Shown in pieces: positions 1-6,671 of a DNA stretch of 22,923 nucleotides. The notes under the pieces are model-generated. The model saw only the letters and a program-made list of their open reading frames with translations, ran no database searches and was not told the origin of the DNA. The stretch lies in contig JAPUHZ010000423.1 of the NCBI GenBank assembly GCA_027297485.1, positions 1 to 22,923 on the forward strand, in the 5' to 3' direction. Every line of letters begins with the position of its first letter. Positions within the stretch are counted from its first letter, which is position 1. A program made the translations under genes and the position numbers. The DNA comes from Deltaproteobacteria bacterium. GTDB taxonomy: Bacteria; Desulfobacterota_B; Binatia; UBA9968.

Positions 1-210
1 ACGTATGGGACTATCGAACTGTAGAGGACGTGAAAGAGAGGATTCCCTATTTTCTGGAGGAGGTGTATAACCAAAAGCGGTTGCACTCGGCTCTGGGCTA
101 CTGTCCACCGAGTGAGTTTGAGGAGCAGTGGGAGGCAAAACAACCAATTCGACCCTATCCCACACAGAGCGTTCTAACTTTAACCAGTTGACTGTCTAAT
201 CGATGGGGGT
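1..210 (+). mobile_element. 3' end of an IS3-family insertion sequence
   Basis: The window opens inside an IS: the C-terminal part of an OrfB-type transposase is followed immediately by a sequence (about 189-210, beginning TGACTGTCTAATCGATGGGG) that resembles the right terminal inverted repeat of IS3-group elements. The left end lies outside the window, so completeness, target duplication and exact boundary cannot be judged. The identification rests on the transposase tail; the terminal repeat is by resemblance only. Confidence 0.5.
3..191 (+). CDS. IS3-family transposase (OrfB/integrase core), C-terminal fragment
   Basis: Reading frame 3 is open from the window edge to TGA at 189-191 and gives 62 residues. 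It contains YNQKRLHSALGYCPPSEFE, the classic end of the IS3-group DDE integrase core (YNxxRxHSALGYxxPxxFE), preceded by the helix that carries the final catalytic Glu (VEDVKERIPYFLEEV). In the family this enzyme cuts and joins the IS ends as an OrfAB frameshift product. Only the tail is visible, so activity cannot be assessed. The family is certain; the subgroup is not. Confidence 0.88.
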   Translation, partial: VWDYRTVEDVKERIPYFLEEVYNQKRLHSALGYCPPSEFEEQWEAKQPIRPYPTQSVLTLTS

Positions 211-415
211 TTCTCCAACCGCAGCTTCGATTTGTCCCCCCCTCGATCGTCTTCTCAATAACATGGGGCCCGTGTTCAAAGGCAGGAGCCCGACGCGTAG
301 TAGACAACAGACCGAAACGTTGTATTCGTTGCAGGATCGAGTGACCCCCTCAATCGCCCGCCTTCAGCAATCCTTTAAAACCTAGCCCTCACAATCGTTC
401 CAGGGCTTCTACCTA

Positions 416-735
416 TCAAAGTGGATTTAAAAAAACTGGAGGCCATGAGAGATGAGAGAGATCCATACGCAGTAAGCATTCTAGCCTTTTCGTAATCCCC
501 TCTTGTGCGGTTTGATTCGGCATACTATCGGGCAGAATTACCACGTGGGTAAAATCGTCTGGTAATTTTGCCCGTAATTTTCTACGTAATATCCCGGTTT
601 GACAAATCGCGTCATCTGCCAAAGCAACGATTAGTGTAGGATATCCCTGCTTTTACACTAATTTATTTAGTAGGCACACTATTTGCTCTATCAAAAGACC
701 GGTACGGGATTCATCGTAAATCTTAAACTCTAAGA
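416..735 (-). pseudogene. Possible remnant of an unrecognised gene, interrupted by an in-frame stop
   Basis: On the minus strand one frame reads as plausible protein through a TAA at 653-655. Upstream it encodes DESRTGLLIEQIVCLLNKLV. Downstream come KQGYPTLIVALADD and a segment containing FTHVVILPDSMPNQTAQEGI, ending at TGA 416-418. The downstream part has only a TTG (622) as a possible start and no clear Shine-Dalgarno sequence. Alternating hydrophobic strands and charged helices look protein-like, but I do not recognise a family. The stop falls inside a 9-bp inverted repeat. It may be a decayed gene or chance; the 5' limit is arbitrary because it runs under a plus-strand ORF. Confidence 0.3.
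630..662. repeat. Perfect 9-bp inverted repeat (hairpin)
   Basis: ATTAGTGTA at 630-638 pairs with TACACTAAT at 654-662 around a 15-nt loop. The plus-strand side continues into a T-rich run (TTATTTAG), so it could end plus-strand transcripts or bind a regulator. The stem is AT-rich and weak, so terminator function is uncertain. It coincides with the stop that splits the minus-strand reading frame. Confidence 0.45.
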
Positions 736-748
736 AAGGTGGACTCGC

Positions 749-955
749 ATGGTCAAGGAAATTAGAGTGCACAACCAACAAGTGAAAATGTATGGCTGGG
801 ATGGAGGCCGCAGTTGGTGCTCCTCTCAAAAAGCCATACTCTCCTTTCGGAAAAGAAGGAAACAAGTCTTCCAAACAAAACTCACGGCAAGGGAACTCGA
901 GTGGTTCGATACCTTAGACCAGCCTGTGGACCTGCAGACAGAGAGAATTTGGTAA
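749..955 (+). CDS. Small hypothetical protein (68 aa)
   Basis: The ATG at 749 is preceded by AAGGTGG at a good distance, the best start signal in this part of the window. The product is basic and soluble, with an aromatic Gly/Trp-rich N-terminal part (MYGWDGGRSWCSS) followed by a basic stretch (FRKRRKQVF) and a helical tail. It resembles short uncharacterised proteins with an 'xVHxxxVxxYxxDGRxW' start that I have seen in environmental bacteria, but I cannot name a family. No signal peptide or membrane segment is present. It could still be a chance ORF in a decayed region; a minus-strand frame overlaps it. Confidence 0.45.
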   Translation: MVKEIRVHNQQVKMYGWDGGRSWCSSQKAILSFRKRRKQVFQTKLTARELEWFDTLDQPVDLQTERIW

Positions 956-1068
956 TGCCATAGAGAAGCATAGGCCAAGAACTGGTGAATTCAAACGGCG
1001 CTTCCCACCCCTGAACCAACCCCCCAATCAACTCTACCAACCACCTAAGCTCTTCCCTCCCGTTTGCG

Positions 1069-1101
1069 CTAGGTGAAAAATCTCCAAAGATGAGTTATAG
1101 T
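1069..1101 (+). repeat. Short intergenic motif, copy 1 (partner at 3543-3574)
   Basis: CCAAAGATGAGTTATAGT here matches CCAAAAGATGAGTTATAGT at 3556-3574 apart from one extra A, and the preceding bases (GGTGAAAAATCT versus GGATGAAAAGGT) are also similar, giving about 30 related bases. Both copies are intergenic and on the same strand. The TATAGT could be a -10 hexamer, but no well-spaced -35 is seen. Function unknown. Confidence 0.4.
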
Positions 1102-1127
1102 GCCAAATCTCGAGGTTATTGATTTTT

Positions 1128-1250
1128 AGCATACCCCGCGGCTTGCCGCGGGCACATAGCCGATGGGGTTTCCAAAGGGGAGAAGCGGTAGCTCTTCCCT
1201 TTGGTCGACCTCGGGGTTCCAAACCCCGTGGCCGATATAATTTGATTGAT
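1128..1250 (+). repeat. Dispersed hairpin-rich repeat, copy 1
   Basis: This stretch matches the reverse complement of 13857-13992 over almost its whole length. It starts TAGCATACCCCGCGGC and ends CCGATATAATTTGAT. It contains a GC-rich hairpin (CCCGCGGC-TT-GCCGCGGG) and a second one (CGGGGTT-CCA-AACCCCG), with a GGGGAGAAGC...GCTCTTCCC segment between. Compared with copy 2 it lacks about 13 bases near 1200. It has no transposase and no evident coding role, and resembles REP/MITE-type intergenic elements. Confidence 0.85.
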
Positions 1251-1373
1251 GCCCCCAACTATGACGATCCGTGAAGCGGATCTGTTGGCATCATCTGGTC
1301 ACTTCAAAAGCCTGATTGCTTAATCAGGCCTGATATTAAGGAGGAGATAGTTATTTCGACCCTTATTCTGCCC

Positions 1374-1910
1374 ATGCCTTACGGGTGCCTGGACTCTCAA
1401 ACTTTGTCGGAGGCATCCCTCAAAGCGATGGAGAAAGCTTTGGACTGGCGTCAAAAATCTATGCAGACTTCGAGGCACAAAACCTTTCTTCTGCTTGCGA
1501 GTTATGAAGAAGATTCTGGGCTAGAATTGAGGTTAAGAAGGGAGATCTTTTCCCGTTCCCTTCCCGACGATGAATTTTCCAGCAATGTGATCGAAATCAG
1601 GGCGAAAGACGAAGAAGATCTGGCGCACAGAATTACCCGAACCAGAGATCTCTTGCCGATTGAGACCATAACCGTCTTTGCCGAATCCTGCCACGCCTTA
1701 AGCACCAGACCCATCTTTAAGAGAAAGTTCGGTAAGGCTCTGGAAATCAAAAAATTCAAAGCCGACTTTGAGTTCAATCATCCTTGGATCAGCACTTCTT
1801 CCTCCCTTTCATGGTTCTTCTGGAATATGATTCTCAAAGTCCGCTTTGAACTCAGACAAAGAATGGGACGAAAATTTCGTAAAAAACTGCGTTCCCTGTT
1901 TTGGTCATAA
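1374..1910 (+). CDS. Hypothetical protein, possibly DUF218 (YdcF/SanA)-like
   Basis: A 178-residue ORF from the first ATG. The strong Shine-Dalgarno sequence AAGGAGGAG (1338-1346) is ideally spaced for an ATT codon at 1353 in the same frame, which would add ISTLILP and complete a first beta strand; the ATG at 1374 lies about 28 nt away from it. The pattern is alternating strands and helices (TLILPMP; KTFLLLASYEED; ETITVFAESCHALSTRPIFK) with a late His-Ala-x-x-x-Arg segment and an aromatic, basic tail. That recalls DUF218 proteins, which act around envelope or vancomycin-resistance phenotypes, but the match is weak. No signal peptide. Its neighbours give no functional clue. Confidence 0.6.
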   Translation: MPYGCLDSQTLSEASLKAMEKALDWRQKSMQTSRHKTFLLLASYEEDSGLELRLRREIFSRSLPDDEFSSNVIEIRAKDEEDLAHRITRTRDLLPIETITVFAESCHALSTRPIFKRKFGKALEIKKFKADFEFNHPWISTSSSLSWFFWNMILKVRFELRQRMGRKFRKKLRSLFWS

Positions 1911-1978
1911 GGCCGAAATCCTGTCAAGCGTAACGAATTGAGAAAAGCCGCTTTTTTGAAACCTGCTGAGTTATAAGC

Positions 1979-3109
1979 ATGGGAACATACCGAATCGGAG
2001 TTCTACTCGGCGACGACATCGGACCGGAGATCGTTCCCCAGGCCATAGCCGCGCTTGCCGCTGCGGGCCAGGTCACACCTGGCCTGGATCTCAAGTTTTT
2101 TGATCTACCCATCGGCGCCGCCGCGTATAAGGAATCCGCCCACACGCTGCCGCCGGGGACGCTGGAGCGGCTCTCACAGATGGACGGCTGGGTGCTCGGC
2201 CCGCTCGGCCACTCCGCGTATCCGAGCGACGATCCCAACGCGATCAATCCCCACCCGATCATCCGCCGCCACTTTGACTTGTATGCCAATATCCGGCCGG
2301 CCCGGTCGTTCCCAGGTATCAAAGCCCTGCACGAAGATGTTGATCTGGTGATAGTACGCGAGAACAACGAGGGCATGCAACCGGACCGCAACATGTACAA
2401 AGGCAGCGGCGAGTTTATGCCGACGCCCGACATGGCCCTATCAACACGAGTGATCACACGACAAGGCTCGGAACGAATCGCCCGAGCTGCCTTCGAGTTG
2501 GCCCGCACCCGGGAGAAAACCAGGGCGGCTACCGGCCAAACCCACCCCGTAGGCGAGCGGCCACGGGTAACGATCATCCACAAGCGGACGGTCTTCAAGC
2601 TTACCTGCGGCCTATTCGTGGACACCGTCCGGGAGGTTGCCGCCGAATACCCAGGTATCGACACCGAGGAGCATCAGGTGGACAGCTTCGCCCTGGCCCT
2701 GGCGATGAAGCCGCAAAGGTTCGACACAATCGTAGTAACAAACATGTTCGGCGACATTCTGAGTGACCTTGCGGCGGGTTTGGTCGGCGGGCTGGGTCTC
2801 GCCCCCGGACTCAATGCCGGAGACCGATACGCGATGGCCCAGGCGACACACGGCTCCGCGCCTGATATTGCCGGGCGCAACATTGCCAACCCGTACGCCA
2901 TTATCGTCTCCGCACAGATGCTGCTTGATTGGCTGGGCCGACGGCACTCCGACCCGCCAGCCACGGCAGCCGCCCACCTGATCGAGCAAGCCGTACACCA
3001 CACCATCAGTCAGAACATCGCTCGCACACCGGACATCGGCGGCAGCGCAACCACAGAGGAGTTCGGCCAAGCCGTAACGCATGCGATCCGAAAACTCAAA
3101 ACCTTTTGA
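1979..3109 (+). CDS. Isocitrate/isopropylmalate dehydrogenase-family protein
   Basis: A full-length 376-residue NAD(P)-dependent beta-decarboxylating dehydrogenase. Visible motifs are the N-terminal GDDIGPEI (11-18), the substrate arginines in LYANIRPAR (101-109) and VREN (126-129), Tyr140 in MYKGSGE, Lys202, the metal-binding aspartates Asp235 and Asp259/Asp263 within TNMFGDILSDLAAG, and the nucleotide loop HGSAPDIAG (291-299). The family oxidises and decarboxylates 2-hydroxy acids such as isocitrate, isopropylmalate, tartrate or homoisocitrate; the substrate cannot be assigned. No leuCD or TCA genes are adjacent. The gene is clearly richer in G and C than its flanks and lacks a strong Shine-Dalgarno sequence, which suggests it was acquired. 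Confidence 0.9.
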   Translation: MGTYRIGVLLGDDIGPEIVPQAIAALAAAGQVTPGLDLKFFDLPIGAAAYKESAHTLPPGTLERLSQMDGWVLGPLGHSAYPSDDPNAINPHPIIRRHFDLYANIRPARSFPGIKALHEDVDLVIVRENNEGMQPDRNMYKGSGEFMPTPDMALSTRVITRQGSERIARAAFELARTREKTRAATGQTHPVGERPRVTIIHKRTVFKLTCGLFVDTVREVAAEYPGIDTEEHQVDSFALALAMKPQRFDTIVVTNMFGDILSDLAAGLVGGLGLAPGLNAGDRYAMAQATHGSAPDIAGRNIANPYAIIVSAQMLLDWLGRRHSDPPATAAAHLIEQAVHHTISQNIARTPDIGGSATTEEFGQAVTHAIRKLKTF

Positions 3110-3149
3110 CAGGCGCTCACGGCAACTAATACAAACGTATTTAAATTTG

Positions 3150-3464
3150 TTACATTGAGGCTATTCCGAGGGGAAGGAGACTGAAGGTATCTTCTATTAT
3201 GGTGAGCCTCGGATTGTTCAACTTGGAGATCAACTGATCCCCTATGCTTATAAATATCTTGGCTTGGTTTGTCTTCGTCCTCGCCTGGTCAAATCTCTCC
3301 CTCAAGTCGTTGAGATTGAAGGCGACAAAATCAACTACCGTCCTCCCGGCAACGCGTAGTCTTTGACCCTTTTTGATTGTAAAAGCCTTGACGGTATTTT
3401 TAGGCACACCCACACACTCACCAAAGGTGCCATAATACCTCCGTCGAGACACGCCGCCTGCCAA
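3150..3464 (-). pseudogene. Truncated DUF1989 (urea carboxylase-associated-type) protein
   Basis: The minus-strand frame gives about 104 residues that fit the N-terminal half of DUF1989 proteins: a GxxxVPKNTVKAFTIKKGQ start, a VVDFVAFNLNDLRERFDQA segment, a strand-turn segment containing IFISIGDQLIS, and LTIIEDT. Intact members continue with a His-Asp and Cys-containing second half; here the frame leaves the family after IEDT and stops eight codons on, and neither other frame restores it. DUF1989 proteins accompany urea amidolyase or amine catabolism genes, none of which is present. Start is TTG (3464) or GTG (3452). It lies tail-to-tail with the foreign-looking dehydrogenase, so the break may mark an insertion junction. 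Confidence 0.65.
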
Positions 3465-3542
3465 GCGTAAGGATTGTCACATCAAACTATTAATGCTGTC
3501 AACCTTTTTCGCTTTGCCAAGGGACAAAATCGATATCAAAGA

Positions 3543-3574
3543 CGGATGAAAAGGTCCAAAAGATGAGTTATAGT
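3543..3574 (+). repeat. Short intergenic motif, copy 2 (partner at 1069-1101)
   Basis: TCCAAAAGATGAGTTATAGT at 3555-3574 is the counterpart of the motif at 1082-1101. It lies 80 bases upstream of the DUF423 gene, where it could act in transcription or be a remnant of a larger dispersed repeat. Only these two copies were seen in the window. Confidence 0.4.
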
Positions 3575-3653
3575 AACCGCTGTAGAGTTTCTGAGATGAA
3601 ACAGAAACAATAGAGGCTGAGTGGCAGCCGAAAAATCTACAAGGTGACATAGC

Positions 3654-4019
3654 ATGGAACGACTTTTCTTCTCCTTAGGCTCGGTCTCGGCGTTTCTAGC
3701 CGTGTCCATGGGTGCCTTCGGCGCCCATGCATTAAAAAACCGACTCACTCCGGAAATGTTGGCTATCTTTGAAGTCGGCGTACGTTATCATTTATACCAT
3801 GCCCTTGCCTTACTCGCGGTTGCTTGGGCCTCAACCCGCTGGCCGGGAGGAAGCGTGATGGCAGCCGGATGGCTATTTTTAGCCGGCACGGTCATCTTCT
3901 CTGGCAGCCTCTATCTTCTCAGCTTGACCGGGCTGCGTTGGCTTGGGGCCATCACCCCGATCGGAGGCGCTGCCTTTGTTCTTGGCTGGCTCTTACTCGC
4001 TTGGGGAGCATGGCGTTGA
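3654..4019 (+). CDS. DUF423 family inner-membrane protein
   Basis: A 121-residue protein with about four transmembrane helices (roughly residues 5-25, 44-61, 67-90 and 95-119). The family signature is clear: an N-terminal SVSAFLAVSMGAFGAHALK segment, then YHLYHALALLAVAW, and a C-terminal TPIGGAAFVLGWLLLAWGA. Length is typical. The ATG follows AAGGTGA at good spacing. Members such as YgdD/YwdK are small inner-membrane proteins of unknown biochemical role. It precedes alanine dehydrogenase by 33 bases on the same strand and may be cotranscribed with it. Confidence 0.92.
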   Translation: MERLFFSLGSVSAFLAVSMGAFGAHALKNRLTPEMLAIFEVGVRYHLYHALALLAVAWASTRWPGGSVMAAGWLFLAGTVIFSGSLYLLSLTGLRWLGAITPIGGAAFVLGWLLLAWGAWR

Positions 4020-4052
4020 CTCCCCATGTGGGTTAAAATACTTACTTAACCA

Positions 4053-5171
4053 ATGATTATCGGTATTCCTAAAGAGATCAAAGAGGAGGAAAACCGAGTC
4101 GCCGTTACTCCCACTGGAGTTGCCGCCTTTGTCTCTCATGGTCATAAGGTGCTGGTAGAAAATGGCGCCGGTCTGGGCAGCGCCATTCGTGACGGGGCCT
4201 ATGAGGCAGCGGGAGCGCAGTTGTTAGAATCAGGAGAGCATATCTGGCAGCGTGCCGATCTTTTGATGAAGGTCAAGGAGCCACAGCCCTCAGAATTCCA
4301 ATTTCTGCGCAGCAGCCTCATTCTATTCGCTTATCTTCACCTAGCCGCCAACAAAGCGGTCACCCAAATCCTCTGCAAGAAAAAAGTCACCGCCATTGCC
4401 TATGAGACAATTCAATTGGAGGATGGCTCCCTTCCCCTTCTAATGCCGATGAGCGAGATCGCCGGACGCCTATCCATCCAAGTGGGAGCCTGGTCTCTCC
4501 AGGCTGAGAACGGTGGCAGAGGCATCCTTCTCGGCGGGGCTTCGGGAGTGCGTCCTGGAAAAGTGGTCGTCTTGGGGGCGGGTACTGCCGGTTCCACGGC
4601 GTGTCAAGTGGCCACAGGTATGGGCGCCTACGTGAGCGTCCTGGACGTGAACCCCTCCAAACTGCGCTACATCCATGATATCTTGGGAGGTCATGTGACA
4701 ACGCTCATGTCAAATCGGGCCAACGTCGAGGAGGAAGTGGTGGATGCGGATCTGGTGATCGGCTCGGTCCTTATTCCCGGAGCAAAAACACCTAAACTGC
4801 TCTCCCGCTCCCTCGTAAAGCTCATGAAACCGGGAGCGGCCATCGTCGATATCTCTATTGACCAAGGAGGGTGCACTGATACCTCCCGCCCCACCACGCA
4901 CCATCACCCCATTTATACGGAGGAAGAAGTGGTTCATTACTGCGTTTCCAATATGCCTGCAATCGTTCCCTACACTTCCACCTATGCCCTAACGAACGCA
5001 ACGCTGTCTTACGGATTGGAGATCGCGGACAAAGGTCTTGCCAATATCCTCAGGGAACAGTCAGCCCTGACCCGGGGACTCAACACCTACCAAGGGAAGG
5101 TAATCCACGAGGGGGTATCTACTGCTCTAGGACTCAGCCCAACCCCGGTCAAGGAGGTTATCGGCGGATGA
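4053..5171 (+). CDS. ald: Alanine dehydrogenase
   Basis: Catalyses reversible NAD-dependent oxidative deamination of L-alanine to pyruvate and ammonia in the cytoplasm. The 372-residue product has the family's normal length and residues at their canonical positions: Arg15 and Lys75 (KVKEP) for pyruvate binding, catalytic His96 (YLHLAA) and Asp270 (DISIDQGG). The NAD fold has GAGTAG at 175-180 and Asp198. No clear Shine-Dalgarno sequence precedes the ATG, but the MIIGIPKEIK start is the invariant family N-terminus. Its TGA overlaps the start of the next gene in ATGA, so the two are probably coupled. Confidence 0.96.
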   Translation: MIIGIPKEIKEEENRVAVTPTGVAAFVSHGHKVLVENGAGLGSAIRDGAYEAAGAQLLESGEHIWQRADLLMKVKEPQPSEFQFLRSSLILFAYLHLAANKAVTQILCKKKVTAIAYETIQLEDGSLPLLMPMSEIAGRLSIQVGAWSLQAENGGRGILLGGASGVRPGKVVVLGAGTAGSTACQVATGMGAYVSVLDVNPSKLRYIHDILGGHVTTLMSNRANVEEEVVDADLVIGSVLIPGAKTPKLLSRSLVKLMKPGAAIVDISIDQGGCTDTSRPTTHHHPIYTEEEVVHYCVSNMPAIVPYTSTYALTNATLSYGLEIADKGLANILREQSALTRGLNTYQGKVIHEGVSTALGLSPTPVKEVIGG

Positions 5172-6133
5172 GACTGGTCACACGGGCAGATTTTGATGGG
5201 TTGGTCTGTGGTGCCCTCGCCACCACGATGGAAGAGATTGACTCCTATCTCTTCGTCGAACCCAAATTTATGCAGGATGGCCTGGTTGAGATTCGAGAGG
5301 GGGATATCATCGCCAATCTCCCCTACCATCCAAACTGTAGCCTCTGGTTTGACCATCACATCACCAGTACTGACTCCTGGGACCGGCATTGCGGAGTTTC
5401 GGGAAGCCCAACAGTGGTAGCGGGCAAAGGCGGATTCCGTCTTGCCCCCAGTGCGGCCCGCGTAGTCTATGAGTATTATACCTCAGTATTCAGCAGACAG
5501 AATTCAGAATCCAGATTGAAAGCCGCAGAGGGTCTTAAAATCTTAACTTCTGAGCGGTTCAGAATCCTGTTAGAGGAAACGGACAAAATCGACGCTGCAC
5601 TTCTCACCCCCGATGAGGTGCTTGACCCAAGAGGGTATGTTTTAATCTCCATGACCATCGACGGCAAAAGGGCCGATGATGAGCCTTACTGGCTAAATCT
5701 CATTAACCTTCTCCGGGATGCTTCCTTGGATGAAGTCCTTAGGGATCCGCAAGTAAAGAGACGTTGTCAAGAGGTTTTAGATACTCAAGAAACACTTAGA
5801 GAAACCCTTCTCAACTCCGCTACTTTAAAAGGAAACGTTATCTTCATGGATTTGCGTGGGATCCAAGATATGCCGGAAGGCAACCGCTTCCTTCTGTATA
5901 CCCTCTTTCCATCAGGGAACATTTCTCTAAAGGTGGCTAATGACAGTCAAAGACCGGATACGATCGCGATCTCCGTAGGCTATAACATTTTCAACACGAC
6001 CTCGAAAGTTAATGTAGGGGCTTTGATGGAAAAACACGGCGGCGGTGGACACAAGGTTGTTGGCTCCTGCCGTGTGCCCAAAAACGAAGCTGAAAAGGCA
6101 ATTGGAGAGATCCTGGAGGCGATAAAGGAATAA
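5168..6133 (+). CDS. DHH-family phosphoesterase (exopolyphosphatase-like)
   Basis: A 321-residue DHH/DHHA1 protein. The N-terminal domain has the metal motif TRADFDG (5-11) and the name motif FDHH (61-64). The C-terminal DHHA1 domain ends in the substrate-binding loop GGGGHKVVGSC (291-301). Such proteins hydrolyse phosphodiester or phosphoanhydride bonds in short oligonucleotides, cyclic dinucleotides or polyphosphate; the substrate here is unknown. It starts inside the stop of alanine dehydrogenase. Residues about 105-131 look like an insert relative to what I recall of homologues (YEYY followed closely by DKID), and the DNA there is low-complexity (see findings). Confidence 0.9.
   Translation: MRLVTRADFDGLVCGALATTMEEIDSYLFVEPKFMQDGLVEIREGDIIANLPYHPNCSLWFDHHITSTDSWDRHCGVSGSPTVVAGKGGFRLAPSAARVVYEYYTSVFSRQNSESRLKAAEGLKILTSERFRILLEETDKIDAALLTPDEVLDPRGYVLISMTIDGKRADDEPYWLNLINLLRDASLDEVLRDPQVKRRCQEVLDTQETLRETLLNSATLKGNVIFMDLRGIQDMPEGNRFLLYTLFPSGNISLKVANDSQRPDTIAISVGYNIFNTTSKVNVGALMEKHGGGGHKVVGSCRVPKNEAEKAIGEILEAIKE
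5486..5567. repeat. Low-complexity 'attcag' segment inside the DHH gene
   Basis: Within the DHH coding sequence the DNA changes character to 'attcagcagacagaattcag' units. The 10-mer TTCAGAATCC occurs twice, at 5503-5512 and 5558-5567. Similar attctgaattctg-type strings are common in intergenic spacers of environmental genomes, so this looks like a spacer repeat now translated in frame. Confidence 0.45.
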
Positions 6134-6246
6134 AGATTGCAAAATGTAAAAGTCAAGATCACATTTGGGTTCAACGTTGAATTTTGAACATCACACGCTT
6201 TTATTTTGCATTTTTAAATTTGCACGTTGCATTTTGAATTGACGCC
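6134..6246. repeat. AT-rich spacer with inverted 'tgcaaaatg' repeats
   Basis: The spacer between the DHH and cupin genes is built of repeated units: TGCAAAATGTAAAAG at its left, and CTTTTATTTTGCA, TTTGCACG and TTGCATTTTGAATTG at its right, so the ends are near-inverted copies. A smaller GTTCAACGTTGAATTTTGAAC lies in the centre. It could fold into a long imperfect hairpin. No gene is present. Confidence 0.55.
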
Positions 6247-6591
6247 ATGAAAATCATCAAGATCAGAGAGGCCCTCAAGGAGTTGGAAGAGATCAGCAAA
6301 GAGATCCGCTACAAGAGTTGCGTTGAAGGCAAAGGGTTCAGTACCGGCCTGATCTCATTCAGGCCCAGAAAAGGCTCAGATTCAAAACAGATCAACCACC
6401 GAGACAAAGATGTGGTTTGCCATGTGCTGAAAGGGCACGGACGGCTGCGTATCAACGGCCAAAGGATCGCCCTAGAACCTGGAATCATCTGCCACATTCC
6501 CAAGGGGACTCCCCACGACTTCGCGGCCGGAAGAGAGGGAGAGCTGCTTTTGTTTTATTCCCTCATTAAAACAGGATCAGAAGAAGGCTAG
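6247..6591 (+). CDS. Single-domain cupin protein
   Basis: A 114-residue protein with one cupin_2-type beta barrel. The two conserved motifs are visible: a degenerate first motif (NHRDKDVVCHVLKGHGRL) and the second (EPGIICHIPKGTPHDF), with His in place to bind a metal. An N-terminal helix of about 25 residues precedes the barrel. Cupins of this size act as isomerases, dioxygenases or small-molecule binders; nothing here fixes the substrate. It starts after the AT-rich repeat spacer, with only a weak ribosome site. The next gene downstream is a fragment. Confidence 0.8.
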   Translation: MKIIKIREALKELEEISKEIRYKSCVEGKGFSTGLISFRPRKGSDSKQINHRDKDVVCHVLKGHGRLRINGQRIALEPGIICHIPKGTPHDFAAGREGELLLFYSLIKTGSEEG

Positions 6592-6671
6592 AGGTTAACG
6601 GTAACAGGCGAGAGAGTGGACCTATTTGACTGTTGCCTCACGGCTTCCGCCTGACTGAGTTTAGGCTATCT

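Larger units (their letters stand above)
192..748. other. Gene-poor decayed stretch next to the IS
   Basis: These 557 bases hold no confident intact gene. Short open frames exist on both strands, but none has a good ribosome binding site. The only coding-like signal is a minus-strand frame (416-735) interrupted by a stop. A 9-bp perfect inverted repeat lies at 630-638/654-662. The stretch reads as a graveyard beside an insertion sequence. Confidence 0.5.
956..1352. other. Intergenic stretch with repeats and hairpins, no gene
   Basis: No supported gene lies here. It contains a short motif shared with 3551-3574, the first copy of the ~125 bp dispersed repeat (1128-1250), and two perfect hairpins: GATCCG/CGGATC at 1266-1282 and GCCTGATT/AATCAGGC with a 4-nt loop at 1310-1329. 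The second hairpin stands just before the ribosome binding site of the next gene. Neither is followed by a T-run. Confidence 0.55.

Noticed and set aside
203..385. Plus-strand ORF of 60 codons after the IS end
   Set aside because: No ribosome site, no recognisable domain, and it begins in what may be the IS terminal repeat.
653..874. Minus-strand ORF of 73 codons
   Set aside because: Its first half overlaps the small plus-strand gene with the better ribosome site. Only its end, joined to the frame beyond the TAA, is kept as a possible remnant.
1924..2664. Long minus-strand ORF (246 codons) opposite the dehydrogenase gene, and another at 2612-3082
   Set aside because: Antisense shadows of a GC-rich gene; no family resemblance, and the plus strand encodes a clear full-length enzyme.
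4015..4052. TTGACT 17 bases before TACTTA, which would give a leaderless alanine dehydrogenase mRNA
   Set aside because: The -10 matches consensus at only two positions; the -35 lies in the end of the preceding gene and the gene may be cotranscribed.
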